From Tardiphaga robiniae (GTDB lineage Bacteria; Pseudomonadota; Alphaproteobacteria; Rhizobiales; Xanthobacteraceae): DNA of 64,000 nt. Positions within the stretch are counted from its first letter, which is position 1, and every line of letters begins with the position of its first letter. The DNA lies in NCBI RefSeq assembly GCF_013359755.1, contig NZ_JABMCJ010000077.1, positions 1-64,000 on the forward strand, in the 5' to 3' direction. Under the pieces are notes generated by a model. The model saw only the letters and a program-made list of their open reading frames with translations. It was not told where the DNA came from and searched no databases. A program made the position numbers and the translations under genes. Below are positions 25,542 through 34,404 of this stretch, in pieces.

Positions 25542-26939
25542 TCAATTGCCGGACGGCCATACCGCCGGATGGCTGCCGAGGGGCATGGCCGGACGCGTCC
25601 ACGATGCCGGGGTTCGCGATAACACGGCTGCATGACGGACCGCCGACAACTGGCCGAAGCCGGACGGCATATCCTCGGTAAAGGCTTTGACCATCTCACC
25701 CTTGAGGTCGTCGACCGCGAGACCTTCCGCGATTCTTCCCATATCCCACAGCCATTGACCGGTGCGGGCAAGAGAGACCTGCACGTGCCAGCTGCCGCCT
25801 TCACGCGCCTGACGTGCACGGGCGATCATGGCGCCGAATGCCATTAAGTAGCCTGTGGCGTGATCCAGCATCTGGGCCGGCAATTCCTTCGGCCCATCGA
25901 CGCCCGCCGCCTGCCCTTCGGCATGGTTGAAGCCGGTCGCGCATTGCACGAGAGAATCGAAGCCGCGGCGCCCGGCCCACGGCCCGGAACGGCCATAGGC
26001 GGAGAGCGAGACATAGACGATACCGGGACTGACACGGGCCGCCTCCTCCGGCGAGAAGCCGAGCGCCGCGAGCGATTGCGGGCGGTAGCCCTGCGAGAAG
26101 ATATCCGCCTGCGCGAGCAATCCTCGCAAGGTGTCGCGCCCCTGCCCGCTCTGGAGATCCACGAAGCTCGAGAGCTTGCCGCGGCCGGTATCGATAGTGA
26201 GCCACGGGATCGCCGGCAGATCGGGGCTGGAGACCAGCATCACCTCGGCCCCATGCGCCGCAAGCGTACGACCAGCGACCGGACCGGCGATGACGCGCGA
26301 GAGATCGAGCACGCGCAGCCCCGCGAGCGGCCGGGCGCCGATCGGCCACAGCTTCGGTTCGGCGTCGCCAATCCGGATGATCTCGACGAGCGGCAGTTCA
26401 GCAACGGCTTTGGCCTGCGGCAACCCCATCCATTCGTCATGGGAGCGCATCAGCGCCACGACGCCGCCGGCTGCATAGGCTGCGGTCTCGAAGGCCTCGC
26501 CGTTCCATTGCATCAGAGCCGCCTGCACCGCTTCACGCTCCGGCGCGCATGACAGCACCTGGCAGACAGCGTCGCGATGATGCGGGAAATTGGTATGCAG
26601 CCGCACGAACTTGCCATCGCCGGTCTTGTAGACACCAGCGATCGCATCCCAGGCGGGCGGCGGCGGATTGCCGTCGCAGCGCAGATAGCGTTCGCTGCGG
26701 CATTCGACGATGGCATGGCGCATATCGACGGAGACAGTCTGCGTCTGCCCGCTGCGTAGCCGCCAGATTTCGGCAGCCGCCATTCCGGCCGCAGCGATGC
26801 TGACCTGAGCGGCCGCACCGACATGGAATGACGATGGCAATTGCGGCTCATTGCCGGTCAGCGTGACACGCTGGAGAGCCGCAATATCACCGCCAACCTG
26901 CCGCCAGAGGTCGGCGAGCGGTTCACGAATGCCGTACAT
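25542..26939 (-). CDS. CaiB/BaiF (class III) CoA transferase family protein
   Basis: From the ATG at 26939 (GGGGAGG seven bases before) the product is 465 residues. Residues 195-460 form the class III CoA transferase core: GARPLAGLRVLDLSRVIAGPVAGRTLAAHGAEV, DLQSGQGRDTLRGLLAQADIFSQGYRP and the LGFSPEEAARVSPGIVYVSLSAYG block. The catalytic aspartate of the family would be expected in the DHATGYLMAFGAM region, but the order of the halves is permuted relative to standard CaiB, a variant seen in a subgroup of such proteins. Substrate is unknown. It is monocistronic. Confidence 0.82.
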   Translation of the reverse strand: MYGIREPLADLWRQVGGDIAALQRVTLTGNEPQLPSSFHVGAAAQVSIAAAGMAAAEIWRLRSGQTQTVSVDMRHAIVECRSERYLRCDGNPPPPAWDAIAGVYKTGDGKFVRLHTNFPHHRDAVCQVLSCAPEREAVQAALMQWNGEAFETAAYAAGGVVALMRSHDEWMGLPQAKAVAELPLVEIIRIGDAEPKLWPIGARPLAGLRVLDLSRVIAGPVAGRTLAAHGAEVMLVSSPDLPAIPWLTIDTGRGKLSSFVDLQSGQGRDTLRGLLAQADIFSQGYRPQSLAALGFSPEEAARVSPGIVYVSLSAYGRSGPWAGRRGFDSLVQCATGFNHAEGQAAGVDGPKELPAQMLDHATGYLMAFGAMIARARQAREGGSWHVQVSLARTGQWLWDMGRIAEGLAVDDLKGEMVKAFTEDMPSGFGQLSAVRHAAVLSRTPASWTRPAMPLGSHPAVWPSGN

Positions 26940-27037
26940 CAACGTCCTCCCCCTTTCCCACGCCACCGATTCAGCTCACGCTTCCAGGTGACCACATCCG
27001 TCATCGCATCATCTTGTACAAGCATGGAGGAGAGACC

Positions 27038-27325
27038 ATGGCCACCATCGATCCATTGACAGCCGGCGCCGTGGTGCTGGCCACGGCTGCCACCGACGCG
27101 GTCTATGTGATGTTCACCTCTGCGGTGGTGGCCCGTCGGCGCATCCCTGCGGCCACCTGGAGCAGCGTCTGGTATGTACTCTCGTCCTATGCCGTCATCA
27201 GCTATACCGAAAACTGGATGTATGTGGGGTTCGCCGCCGTCGGTTCATGGATCGGCGCCTATGCCACTATTACTTTCCTGCACCGGCCGCCCGGCGGACC
27301 GCCAGTCGGTGCATCACCTGAATAG
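27038..27325 (+). CDS. Small conserved membrane protein
   Basis: The 95-residue product starts at an ATG preceded by GGAGGAGA. It has two or three membrane helices (about 8-30, 42-58 and 63-85) and a Pro-rich cytoplasmic tail. It resembles small hypothetical membrane proteins common in Bradyrhizobium; no function is known. It stands alone between the CoA transferase (divergent) and dnaE2 (convergent). Confidence 0.7.
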   Translation: MATIDPLTAGAVVLATAATDAVYVMFTSAVVARRRIPAATWSSVWYVLSSYAVISYTENWMYVGFAAVGSWIGAYATITFLHRPPGGPPVGASPE

Positions 27326-27357
27326 GTAAGAACGGCTGAATGGTTTCTGAACGGCGC

Positions 27358-30300
27358 TTAATGGAAATCTCGCGAGCGCGGCAGGATCCGTACATTGCGC
27401 GGATGGCGAATGCGCTGGGCGGGATTGTCGGGATGCTCGCGGCGATCGTCATTGATCGGCTCTGGACCTGACAGCATTTGTCGGGGTCCACCAAGCGCAT
27501 CGTTGCCAAGATACTTCAGATCGTCCGAGCGATCGATCAGCCGTTCGGCAACCAGATGGACGACCTTTTCTGGACTGCTCTGGATGCGCCCCTCGACCAG
27601 GATGAGTCTGGAACCCATGACCTCCCTGCGAAACTGCTCCATCACCTTCGGCCAGACCACGATATTGGCGATGCCGGTCTCGTCCTCCAGTGTCATGAAG
27701 ACAACGCCATTGGCGCTGCCCGGCCGCTGCCGCACCAGCACGACGCCGGCACAACGCACCCGCCGTCTGTCATTGGCATGTGTGACGCTCGCGCAGGTCA
27801 CCACTTTCTCGCGAGTGAAGTTCGCCCGCAAAAACTCCATCGGATGTCCCTTCAGTGACAGCCGGATAGTCTGATAATCGGCGACCACCTGTTCGGGCAA
27901 AGGCATCTCAGGCAGAGGCTTCGCATTCTCGTCCGGCTGCTCGCGTGCGGTCGCAACTTCGAACAACGGCAACGGCACATCATCGGGCAGTCGCCTTACC
28001 GCCCATAGTGCGGCACGGCGATCGAGCCCGATCGAGCGAAATGCATCGGCATCGGCCAGCATGATCAGCGCGCGTTTTGGCAAAGCGGTATCGCGGGCGA
28101 AATCTTCCAGCGAGGTGAAAGGCTGTCGCTCTCGCGCGGCAACGATGCGCTCGCCCCAGTCTTCTCCCGGCGGCTTGCCAACTTTTTCACGTTCGCGCTT
28201 CTCATCCGGATCCGCCCATTTGAATCCATCGATCTGGCGAAAGCCGAGGCGAACGGCGCAATAGTCTCCACTGGGTTCTTCCAGCGTATTCTGCGAATGA
28301 CTGAAGGATACATCGATCTGGCGCACATCGACGTCGTTGTCGCGCGCGTCGCGCACGATCTGCGAAGGTGCGTAAAATCCCATCGGTTGCGAATTCAAGA
28401 GCCCGCAGCAGAATACATCCGGATGATAATGTTTCAGCCATGACGAGACATAGACCAATTGCGCAAAACTCGCCGCATGGCTCTCGGGAAAACCGTAGCT
28501 GCCAAAGCCCTTGATCTGATCGAAGCAACTGGTGGCGAAAGCCTTGTCGTAACCACGGTCGATCATCTTGCCGACCATCTTCTCCTCGAACGTATGCATG
28601 GTGCCGACATTGCGAAACGTCGCCATGGCGCGGCGCAGACCGTTAGCCTCCTCCGGAGTGAAATGCGCCGCTTCAATCGCGATGCGCATGGCTTGTTCCT
28701 GGAACAACGGCACGCCGAGGGTTTTGTGCAGAACCTTGCGCAACTCATTTTCATCCCCCCCTTTGGGGTGTGGATATTCGATATCTTCCGGCTTCATCGC
28801 CCGTCGTTTTAGATAGGGATGCACCATGTTTCCCTGGATCGGCCCCGGACGAACGATCGCCACCTCGATGACAAGGTCGTAGAATGTCTTCGGCTTCAGC
28901 CGCGGCAGCATATTCATCTGCGCGCGGCTTTCGACCTGGAACACGCCCAGAGATTCACCGCGTTGGAGCATCGCGAAAACCGGTGGGGCATCCTTGGCCT
29001 CCGCTTTGATGTCCTTGAGTTCGTAGCGCCTCTCCTTGTGACGAAAGATCAGATCAAAACATTTGCGGATGCAGGTCAGCATGCCCAGCGCCAGCACATC
29101 CACCTTCATCATCTTCATGGTGTCGACGTCGTCCTTGTCCCATTCGATGAAGGTACGATCATCCATTGCCGCATTGCCGATCGGCACATAGGTGTCGAGC
29201 CGGTCCTGCGTCAGCACATAGCCACCGACATGCTGCGACAGATGGCGCGGGAACTCGATCAGCTCGGTGGCAAGTTCGACGGCCCGCACGATCATCGGAT
29301 TGGACGGATCAAGCCCTGCCTGCTTCACCTGCATCTCGTTGAGGCCTTTGCCCCAACTGCCCCAGACAGTATCGGCCAGCGCCGAGGTGACGTCTTCGGT
29401 CAGTCCCAGCGCCTTGCCGACATCGCGGATCGCCGAGCGCGGGCGGTAATGAATAACGGTGGCGATGATCGCCGCGCGATGGCGGCCGTAGCGGCGATAG
29501 ACATACTGCATCACCTCCTCGCGCCGGACGTGTTCAAAATCGACGTCGATATCCGGCGGCTCAAGTCGTTCCTTGGAGATGAAGCGCTCGAACAAAAGGT
29601 CGACCTCGGCGGGATTCACCGAGGTGATGTCCAGCATGTAGCAAACTGCTGAATTGGCAGCCGAGCCCCGCCCCTGACACAGGATCTTCTGGCTGCGCGC
29701 ATAGCGGACGATATCGTGGACAGTCAGAAAATAATGCGCATAGCCGAGCTCCTTAATGAGCGCGAGTTCCTTTTCCAAGGTGGCAACAAGCTTCGGATCT
29801 TCTGTCTTAGGAAAATGCCGTTTCATTCCTTCCCAGGTCAGATCTTCAAGATGCTGCTGCGCGGTCTTTCCCGGCGGCACCGGTTCGTCGGGATATTGGT
29901 ATTGGAGTTGGTTCAATGAAAACGTGATGCGATCGGCAAAACGGATGGTTTCACGGATCGCATCGGGATAATCACGAAACAGTCTGACCATCTCGGCCGC
30001 TGACTTGAGATGCCGTTCGGCATTCATTTCCAGCACGCGGCCGGCCTGCTCGATGGTGGTCTTCTCGCGAATACAACTGACCACGTCCTGCAGGATGCGG
30101 CGATTTGGCGTGTGATAGAGCACATCATTGGTAGCAATCAGGGGCACGCGCGCAGTGGCTGCGATGCGCTGCAACTTGGCCAGACGGCGTTTGTCATCAC
30201 CCCGATGAAACGGACTGGCGCCGAGCCATACACCGCCCGTCGAAAATTGAGACAGTGCGTCGAACGTGCGAAGGACAAGGTTGCTCTCAATACGATAGGC

Positions 30301-30711
30301 CGGCATCAAAACAAGCAGCAGCCCTTCGCTAAAGTCAGCGAGATCGCCGAGCTGCAGCAGGCATTCACCCTTGTTGCCGCGCAGCTTGCCCATGCTGAGT
30401 AACCGGCACAGTCGACCATAGGCAGCACGATCGCACGGATAGGCAAGGATGTCAGGCGTGCCGTCATTGAAGACCAGCCGTGTGCCGATCAGAAGCTTCG
30501 GTTTGTAGACAAGATCCTTGTGGTCCAGCTCGGCAAAGGCACGCACCACTCCGGCCATGGTGTTGTGATCGGCAATGCCGATGGCATAAAGCCGCTCGGC
30601 ACTGGCCTGATGCACATAGTTCTGCGGATGCGACGCGCCGCGCAGGAACGAAAAATTGCTGGTAACACCAATCTCGGCATAATCAGGCGCGCCGACGCCG
30701 CCCGTGCTCAT
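27358..30711 (-). CDS. dnaE2: Error-prone DNA polymerase DnaE2 (ImuC)
   Basis: From the ATG at 30711 the protein is 1117 residues, normal for DnaE2. It has the N-terminal PHP domain (YAEIGVTSNFSFLRGASHP, GIADHNTMAGVVRAF), the polymerase core with catalytic acidic motif PPDIDVDFEHVRREEV, the finger segment QGRGSAANSAVCYMLDIT and the C-terminal OB fold (NIVVWPKVMEQFRREV). The start overlaps the imuB stop as ATGA. It is the polymerase of the damage-inducible mutasome that copies past lesions with ImuA and ImuB. The cassette is SOS-controlled through the LexA box upstream of imuA. Confidence 0.95.
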   Translation of the reverse strand: MSTGGVGAPDYAEIGVTSNFSFLRGASHPQNYVHQASAERLYAIGIADHNTMAGVVRAFAELDHKDLVYKPKLLIGTRLVFNDGTPDILAYPCDRAAYGRLCRLLSMGKLRGNKGECLLQLGDLADFSEGLLLVLMPAYRIESNLVLRTFDALSQFSTGGVWLGASPFHRGDDKRRLAKLQRIAATARVPLIATNDVLYHTPNRRILQDVVSCIREKTTIEQAGRVLEMNAERHLKSAAEMVRLFRDYPDAIRETIRFADRITFSLNQLQYQYPDEPVPPGKTAQQHLEDLTWEGMKRHFPKTEDPKLVATLEKELALIKELGYAHYFLTVHDIVRYARSQKILCQGRGSAANSAVCYMLDITSVNPAEVDLLFERFISKERLEPPDIDVDFEHVRREEVMQYVYRRYGRHRAAIIATVIHYRPRSAIRDVGKALGLTEDVTSALADTVWGSWGKGLNEMQVKQAGLDPSNPMIVRAVELATELIEFPRHLSQHVGGYVLTQDRLDTYVPIGNAAMDDRTFIEWDKDDVDTMKMMKVDVLALGMLTCIRKCFDLIFRHKERRYELKDIKAEAKDAPPVFAMLQRGESLGVFQVESRAQMNMLPRLKPKTFYDLVIEVAIVRPGPIQGNMVHPYLKRRAMKPEDIEYPHPKGGDENELRKVLHKTLGVPLFQEQAMRIAIEAAHFTPEEANGLRRAMATFRNVGTMHTFEEKMVGKMIDRGYDKAFATSCFDQIKGFGSYGFPESHAASFAQLVYVSSWLKHYHPDVFCCGLLNSQPMGFYAPSQIVRDARDNDVDVRQIDVSFSHSQNTLEEPSGDYCAVRLGFRQIDGFKWADPDEKREREKVGKPPGEDWGERIVAARERQPFTSLEDFARDTALPKRALIMLADADAFRSIGLDRRAALWAVRRLPDDVPLPLFEVATAREQPDENAKPLPEMPLPEQVVADYQTIRLSLKGHPMEFLRANFTREKVVTCASVTHANDRRRVRCAGVVLVRQRPGSANGVVFMTLEDETGIANIVVWPKVMEQFRREVMGSRLILVEGRIQSSPEKVVHLVAERLIDRSDDLKYLGNDALGGPRQMLSGPEPINDDRREHPDNPAQRIRHPRNVRILPRSRDFH

Positions 30712-32294
30712 GCGAACAGCCCATGCACGAACCATTGCGGCGAAACGGCTTGATCGTCCGCGTCTCTGATCTCACCATAAAGCCCGTCGCGGAAGAGCCA
30801 GAAACGTTGACCTGCCTCATCCTCGACGCGAAAGTAATCGCGCGTGGGCTTCGCTTCCTGCGAACGCCACCACTCCATCGACACACGCTCCGGACCTTCC
30901 ACATGAACGACATTGTGAGAGACGCGTCGCCAGGTGAACTTCTTCGGTGGCTTGTCTGGAAACTCCGCAAGCGGGACGTCGATCAGTTCGGGCTGCTCGA
31001 ACAACCGTAATGGCCGCAAAGGCGGTTCGTCTTCACGCACTGGCCATGCTGCCTGCATGGCGGCAGCCAGATGATGCTGTGCCGGCACCCCCAGCATCGC
31101 GCGTTCGGGAATGTGGCTCTCGACGGGCAGATAAACCAGCACACGCCGCGACCCGATCCGCGCAGCAATACGGTCGATCAGGTCGGCCAGTTCGTCATTG
31201 GCGTGAACATTGGCATCGAGGTCGCGCTGCTGCTGCACGACGATTTCCGTGCGGCTGGCTGACAGGCGGATCATATCGAAACCGAAGCCGGGATCGAGTG
31301 GATCTGCAATCGCGTCCAGTCGCTCGCGGAACAACCGGTCGATCACCTCGCCCTTGGTCACCGGCAGGCCGGTTTCCGCGGTGATCACCCGCACCGCGCC
31401 GTCGGTGCGGAAGAACGCCGCTTCCAGCCGCCGCGCGCCCTTGCCCTGCCTGTCCATCGCATCGATCAGCGTGCGTGCCAGCTTGGCCAGTGTCAGCGTA
31501 ATCACGCCATCGGTGGCAATCGGTTCGGCGAAACGTTGCTCGACGATATAATCCGGCAGCGGCTTGCGCGGCGAGATCGGTGCATCGCTTTGCCCCAGCG
31601 CCTGTTCCAGCAGCGTCGTGAATTCCGCGCCGAAGCGCGCAGTGATTTCAGGGCGCGACCGCGAGGCGACATCGCCGATGGTCTTCAAGCCGGCGCGGCG
31701 CAATCCGCGGATGATCGCCTCATCGGCGCCGAGCGTGAACAACGGCAGCGACGTCACTGCCTTGGCCTCCTCGCCCGCGGCGACGATCCGGCCATGTACA
31801 TATCGACTGAGCGTGCGCGCGCATGTCGATGTCCCCGCAATCGCTGCACTGACAATAAAACCCTGCCGCGACAGCGCCGCGCAGAGCTGCTCCATCAGTG
31901 CGGCCTCGCCACCGAACAGATGGGCACAGCCGGTGATGTCGAGAAACAGACCATGCGGCAGATCCAGCGCCACCAGTGGCGTGAAGCGGTCGCACCAATC
32001 GGCGATGTCGGTCAGTACCTGCGTATCGGCGACAGGATCGGCATCGAACACCTGAATGTCCGGACAGACCGCACGGGCATTGGCAAGCGGCAGACCTGGT
32101 TCAAGGCCGAGCTTCGCCGCGGCATCGTCCAGCGCGGAAATCTGCAGCGCATTGCTTTGCTTGGCGACGACAATACTTGCTTGCAGATTAGCTGGCGCGC
32201 CGTTGCGCGCGAGCTGACGTTTGATGCGATCGGTTGGCAGGCGCGGCAGCCACAGGCTGAGGATGCGCCGATGTGTCACGGAAAACGCACTCAT
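30708..32294 (-). CDS. imuB: ImuB, inactive Y-family polymerase-like mutasome protein
   Basis: The product is 528 residues from the ATG at 32294 (GGAAG just upstream). It has the Y-family palm and fingers (RRILSLWLPRLPTDRIKR, LDLPHGLFLDITGCAHLFGG, thumb HhH-like RRAGLKTIGDVASRSRPEI) and a long C-terminal region that carries the clamp and partner contacts. As known for ImuB, the catalytic acidic triad of true DinB polymerases is not conserved, so it serves as the hub of the mutasome. The gene overlaps imuA by 107 bases in another frame and dnaE2 by 4 bases, so all three are tightly coupled. Confidence 0.93.
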   Translation of the reverse strand: MSAFSVTHRRILSLWLPRLPTDRIKRQLARNGAPANLQASIVVAKQSNALQISALDDAAAKLGLEPGLPLANARAVCPDIQVFDADPVADTQVLTDIADWCDRFTPLVALDLPHGLFLDITGCAHLFGGEAALMEQLCAALSRQGFIVSAAIAGTSTCARTLSRYVHGRIVAAGEEAKAVTSLPLFTLGADEAIIRGLRRAGLKTIGDVASRSRPEITARFGAEFTTLLEQALGQSDAPISPRKPLPDYIVEQRFAEPIATDGVITLTLAKLARTLIDAMDRQGKGARRLEAAFFRTDGAVRVITAETGLPVTKGEVIDRLFRERLDAIADPLDPGFGFDMIRLSASRTEIVVQQQRDLDANVHANDELADLIDRIAARIGSRRVLVYLPVESHIPERAMLGVPAQHHLAAAMQAAWPVREDEPPLRPLRLFEQPELIDVPLAEFPDKPPKKFTWRRVSHNVVHVEGPERVSMEWWRSQEAKPTRDYFRVEDEAGQRFWLFRDGLYGEIRDADDQAVSPQWFVHGLFA

Positions 32295-32979
32295 CACACT
32301 TCCATTCCATGATCCATTGCCCGTTCGGGCCGTGGCGATTTCGAACCAGTTGCACGTCGAGCATGGGCACGCCCCATGATTGCCAGGGCCTGAATGGCGG
32401 CGAATGCGCGGAGCGGATGATCCAGCGCGTCTCTGCCGTACTTGAGACCGGAACGCCTGCAGTCCGCAGCAACAGGCACGTGACGCCCGAGCCGCGCGCC
32501 GCCAGCGTGAGCTTGCGGCTGGCGACGAGGTCGAACTGCTTGCTGTCGCCCCAGGTTTCCAGCACGACGCTGCCCAGCGCATCGCAGGCCAGCGCATCAG
32601 CCGTGGTCCGCAATGCCGTCTCGACATCGGGCGCGCGCACGGTGACCAGCAGGCGCGGATCGAGGCCGAGCTCACGCCAGCCGCTCATGGCCAGCGCGCC
32701 GCATTCGCGTTCGGAGAAATCCTGCCGGATCCACAGCAGCGGCCGCTTTGCCGAGACACGGTGCGCGAGGCCGGCGACAAAGCCCGTGGCCGCCGCGCTG
32801 TGCCGGCCTTCGGCGAACACCTCATGCATGGTGCCACGTGCTAGCCCGCCTTGCAGCGCCGCGTCCGCCTCGGCATGACCGAGCGACACGCGATCCGGCG
32901 CATAGGTATCGCTGTGGGTCTCGATGCGTTCGATGCTGCCGCGCAATTGCGCGAGCGTGGTCATGCGTGCGCCGGTCAT
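32188..32979 (-). CDS. imuA: ImuA, RecA/SulA-like mutasome protein
   Basis: The protein is 263 residues and starts at an ATG with GAGGAG six bases before. The body resembles a RecA-type core without a full Walker A (ARGTMHEVFAEGRHSAAATGFVAGL; LLWIRQDFSERECGALAMSGWRELGLDP; ACDALGSVVLETWG). It is needed with ImuB and DnaE2 for damage-induced mutagenesis. The 3' end runs 107 bases into imuB in a different frame; the last 35 residues are Ala/Arg/Ser-rich and probably unstructured. First gene of the cassette. Confidence 0.92.
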   Translation of the reverse strand: MTGARMTTLAQLRGSIERIETHSDTYAPDRVSLGHAEADAALQGGLARGTMHEVFAEGRHSAAATGFVAGLAHRVSAKRPLLWIRQDFSERECGALAMSGWRELGLDPRLLVTVRAPDVETALRTTADALACDALGSVVLETWGDSKQFDLVASRKLTLAARGSGVTCLLLRTAGVPVSSTAETRWIIRSAHSPPFRPWQSWGVPMLDVQLVRNRHGPNGQWIMEWKCDECVFRDTSAHPQPVAAAPANRSHQTSARAQRRAS

Positions 32980-33042
32980 GCGCCGCTCCTCGAAATTGTT
33001 TTGCCATCACGGGTTTTTAGTGAACCCATTGCCGGCCCATTT

Positions 33043-33057
33043 GTTCATGATATGTTC
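33043..33057. promoter_or_regulatory. LexA box between the mutasome and the radical-SAM/UdgX genes
   Basis: The plus strand reads GTTC-ATGATAT-GTTC, an exact match to the alphaproteobacterial SOS box GTTC-N7-GTTC. It lies 64 bases upstream of imuA (minus) and 85 bases upstream of the radical-SAM gene (plus), in the only gap between them, so one LexA site could repress both directions. Confidence 0.85.
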
Positions 33058-33141
33058 TAATATAAAGCTAAGATGGCAAGCCGAGTCAATCGGGATCATC
33101 AGCCACTTTTTTAGCATTTGAAATCAAAGGGATTTTTGAAC

Positions 33142-34383
33142 ATGGACCTGAAGCGCAAGCTGGAGATCCTGGCAGATGCCGCGAAATACGACGCGTCCTG
33201 TGCGTCCAGCGGTACCGAGAAACGGGACTCCCGCGACGGCAAAGGCATCGGCTCGACCGATGCAGGCATGGGGATCTGTCATTCCTATGCGCCGGACGGC
33301 CGCTGCATCTCGCTGCTGAAGATCCTGCTCACCAATGCCTGCAATTACGATTGTCTTTATTGCGTCAACCGGGCCTCCAGCAATGTGACGCGCGCCCGCT
33401 TCACCGTCGACGAAGTGGTGCAATTGACGCTGGATTTCTACCGGCGCAATTACATCGAGGGACTGTTTCTCTCGTCGGGCATCATTCGCAGCGCCGATTA
33501 CACGATGGAACAGGTTGTCGCCGTCGCGCGAAAACTGCGCGAGGAGCATCACTTCCACGGCTATATTCACCTCAAGACCATTCCGGAAGCCGACGATACG
33601 CTGATCACCGAAGCCGGCACATATGCCGACCGGCTCTCGATCAATATCGAGGTGCCCGAGGAAGACAGCCTGGCAAAGCTGGCGCCGGAGAAAGACGTCC
33701 GCGCCATTCGTCGCACCATGGGTCGATTGCGGTTGAAGCTCGATGAAGCCCGCGAGGGTCGCAAGCCGACGCCGCGCGGCAAGGTCGGGCCGCGTTTTGC
33801 GCCAGCCGGCCAGAGCACGCAGATGATCGTCGGCGCCGACAGCGCCAATGATTCAACCATCATCCGGACTTCGGCTAATCTGTACGGGTCCTACAATCTG
33901 AAGCGTGTCTATTACTCCGCTTTCAGCCCGATCCCCGATGCCAGCCGCGCACTGCCGCTGCGCGCCCCGCCGCTGCTCCGCGAGCATCGGCTGTATCAGG
34001 CTGACTGGTTGATGCGCTTCTACGGCTTCGACGCCGACGAGATCGTCGATGACAATGACGGCATGCTGTCGCTGGACATGGATCCGAAGCTCGCCTGGGC
34101 GCTGCGAAACCGCGACCGCTTCCCGCTCGACGTCAACCGCGCCAGCCGTGAAGACCTTTTGCGCGTGCCCGGTTTCGGCGCCAAGGCCGTGCAGCGGATC
34201 ATCGAAACGCGCCGCATCTCGTCTATCCGCGTTGGCGATCTCGCCCGGCTGCATATCTCGCGGAACAAGGCACTGCCTTTCATCGTTCTTCCGGATCATC
34301 GCCCGGCCGTTAATTTGCTGGACGGCGCGAGACTGGCCGAGCGGTTCAAGCCGAAGGCGACGCAATTGGGATTTGGGTTTTAG
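33142..34383 (+). CDS. Putative DNA modification/repair radical SAM protein (TIGR03916-like)
   Basis: The product is 413 residues; start ATG at 33142 with AAAGGG upstream. The radical SAM cluster motif CxxxCxxC is CNYDCLYC (Cys67, Cys71, Cys74). The rest of the barrel includes FLSSGIIRSADYTMEQ and HLKTIPEADD. Near the C-terminus a helix-hairpin-helix DNA-binding segment (DVNRASREDLLRVPGFGAKAVQRI) is seen. This architecture is the family annotated as putative DNA modification/repair radical SAM protein, distantly related to spore photoproduct lyase. It is followed 21 bases later by its usual partner, the DUF4130-UdgX gene. The actual lesion it acts on is not known. Confidence 0.88.
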   Translation: MDLKRKLEILADAAKYDASCASSGTEKRDSRDGKGIGSTDAGMGICHSYAPDGRCISLLKILLTNACNYDCLYCVNRASSNVTRARFTVDEVVQLTLDFYRRNYIEGLFLSSGIIRSADYTMEQVVAVARKLREEHHFHGYIHLKTIPEADDTLITEAGTYADRLSINIEVPEEDSLAKLAPEKDVRAIRRTMGRLRLKLDEAREGRKPTPRGKVGPRFAPAGQSTQMIVGADSANDSTIIRTSANLYGSYNLKRVYYSAFSPIPDASRALPLRAPPLLREHRLYQADWLMRFYGFDADEIVDDNDGMLSLDMDPKLAWALRNRDRFPLDVNRASREDLLRVPGFGAKAVQRIIETRRISSIRVGDLARLHISRNKALPFIVLPDHRPAVNLLDGARLAERFKPKATQLGFGF

Positions 34384-34404
34384 AGTTTCATTTCAGGAGA
34401 CCTG

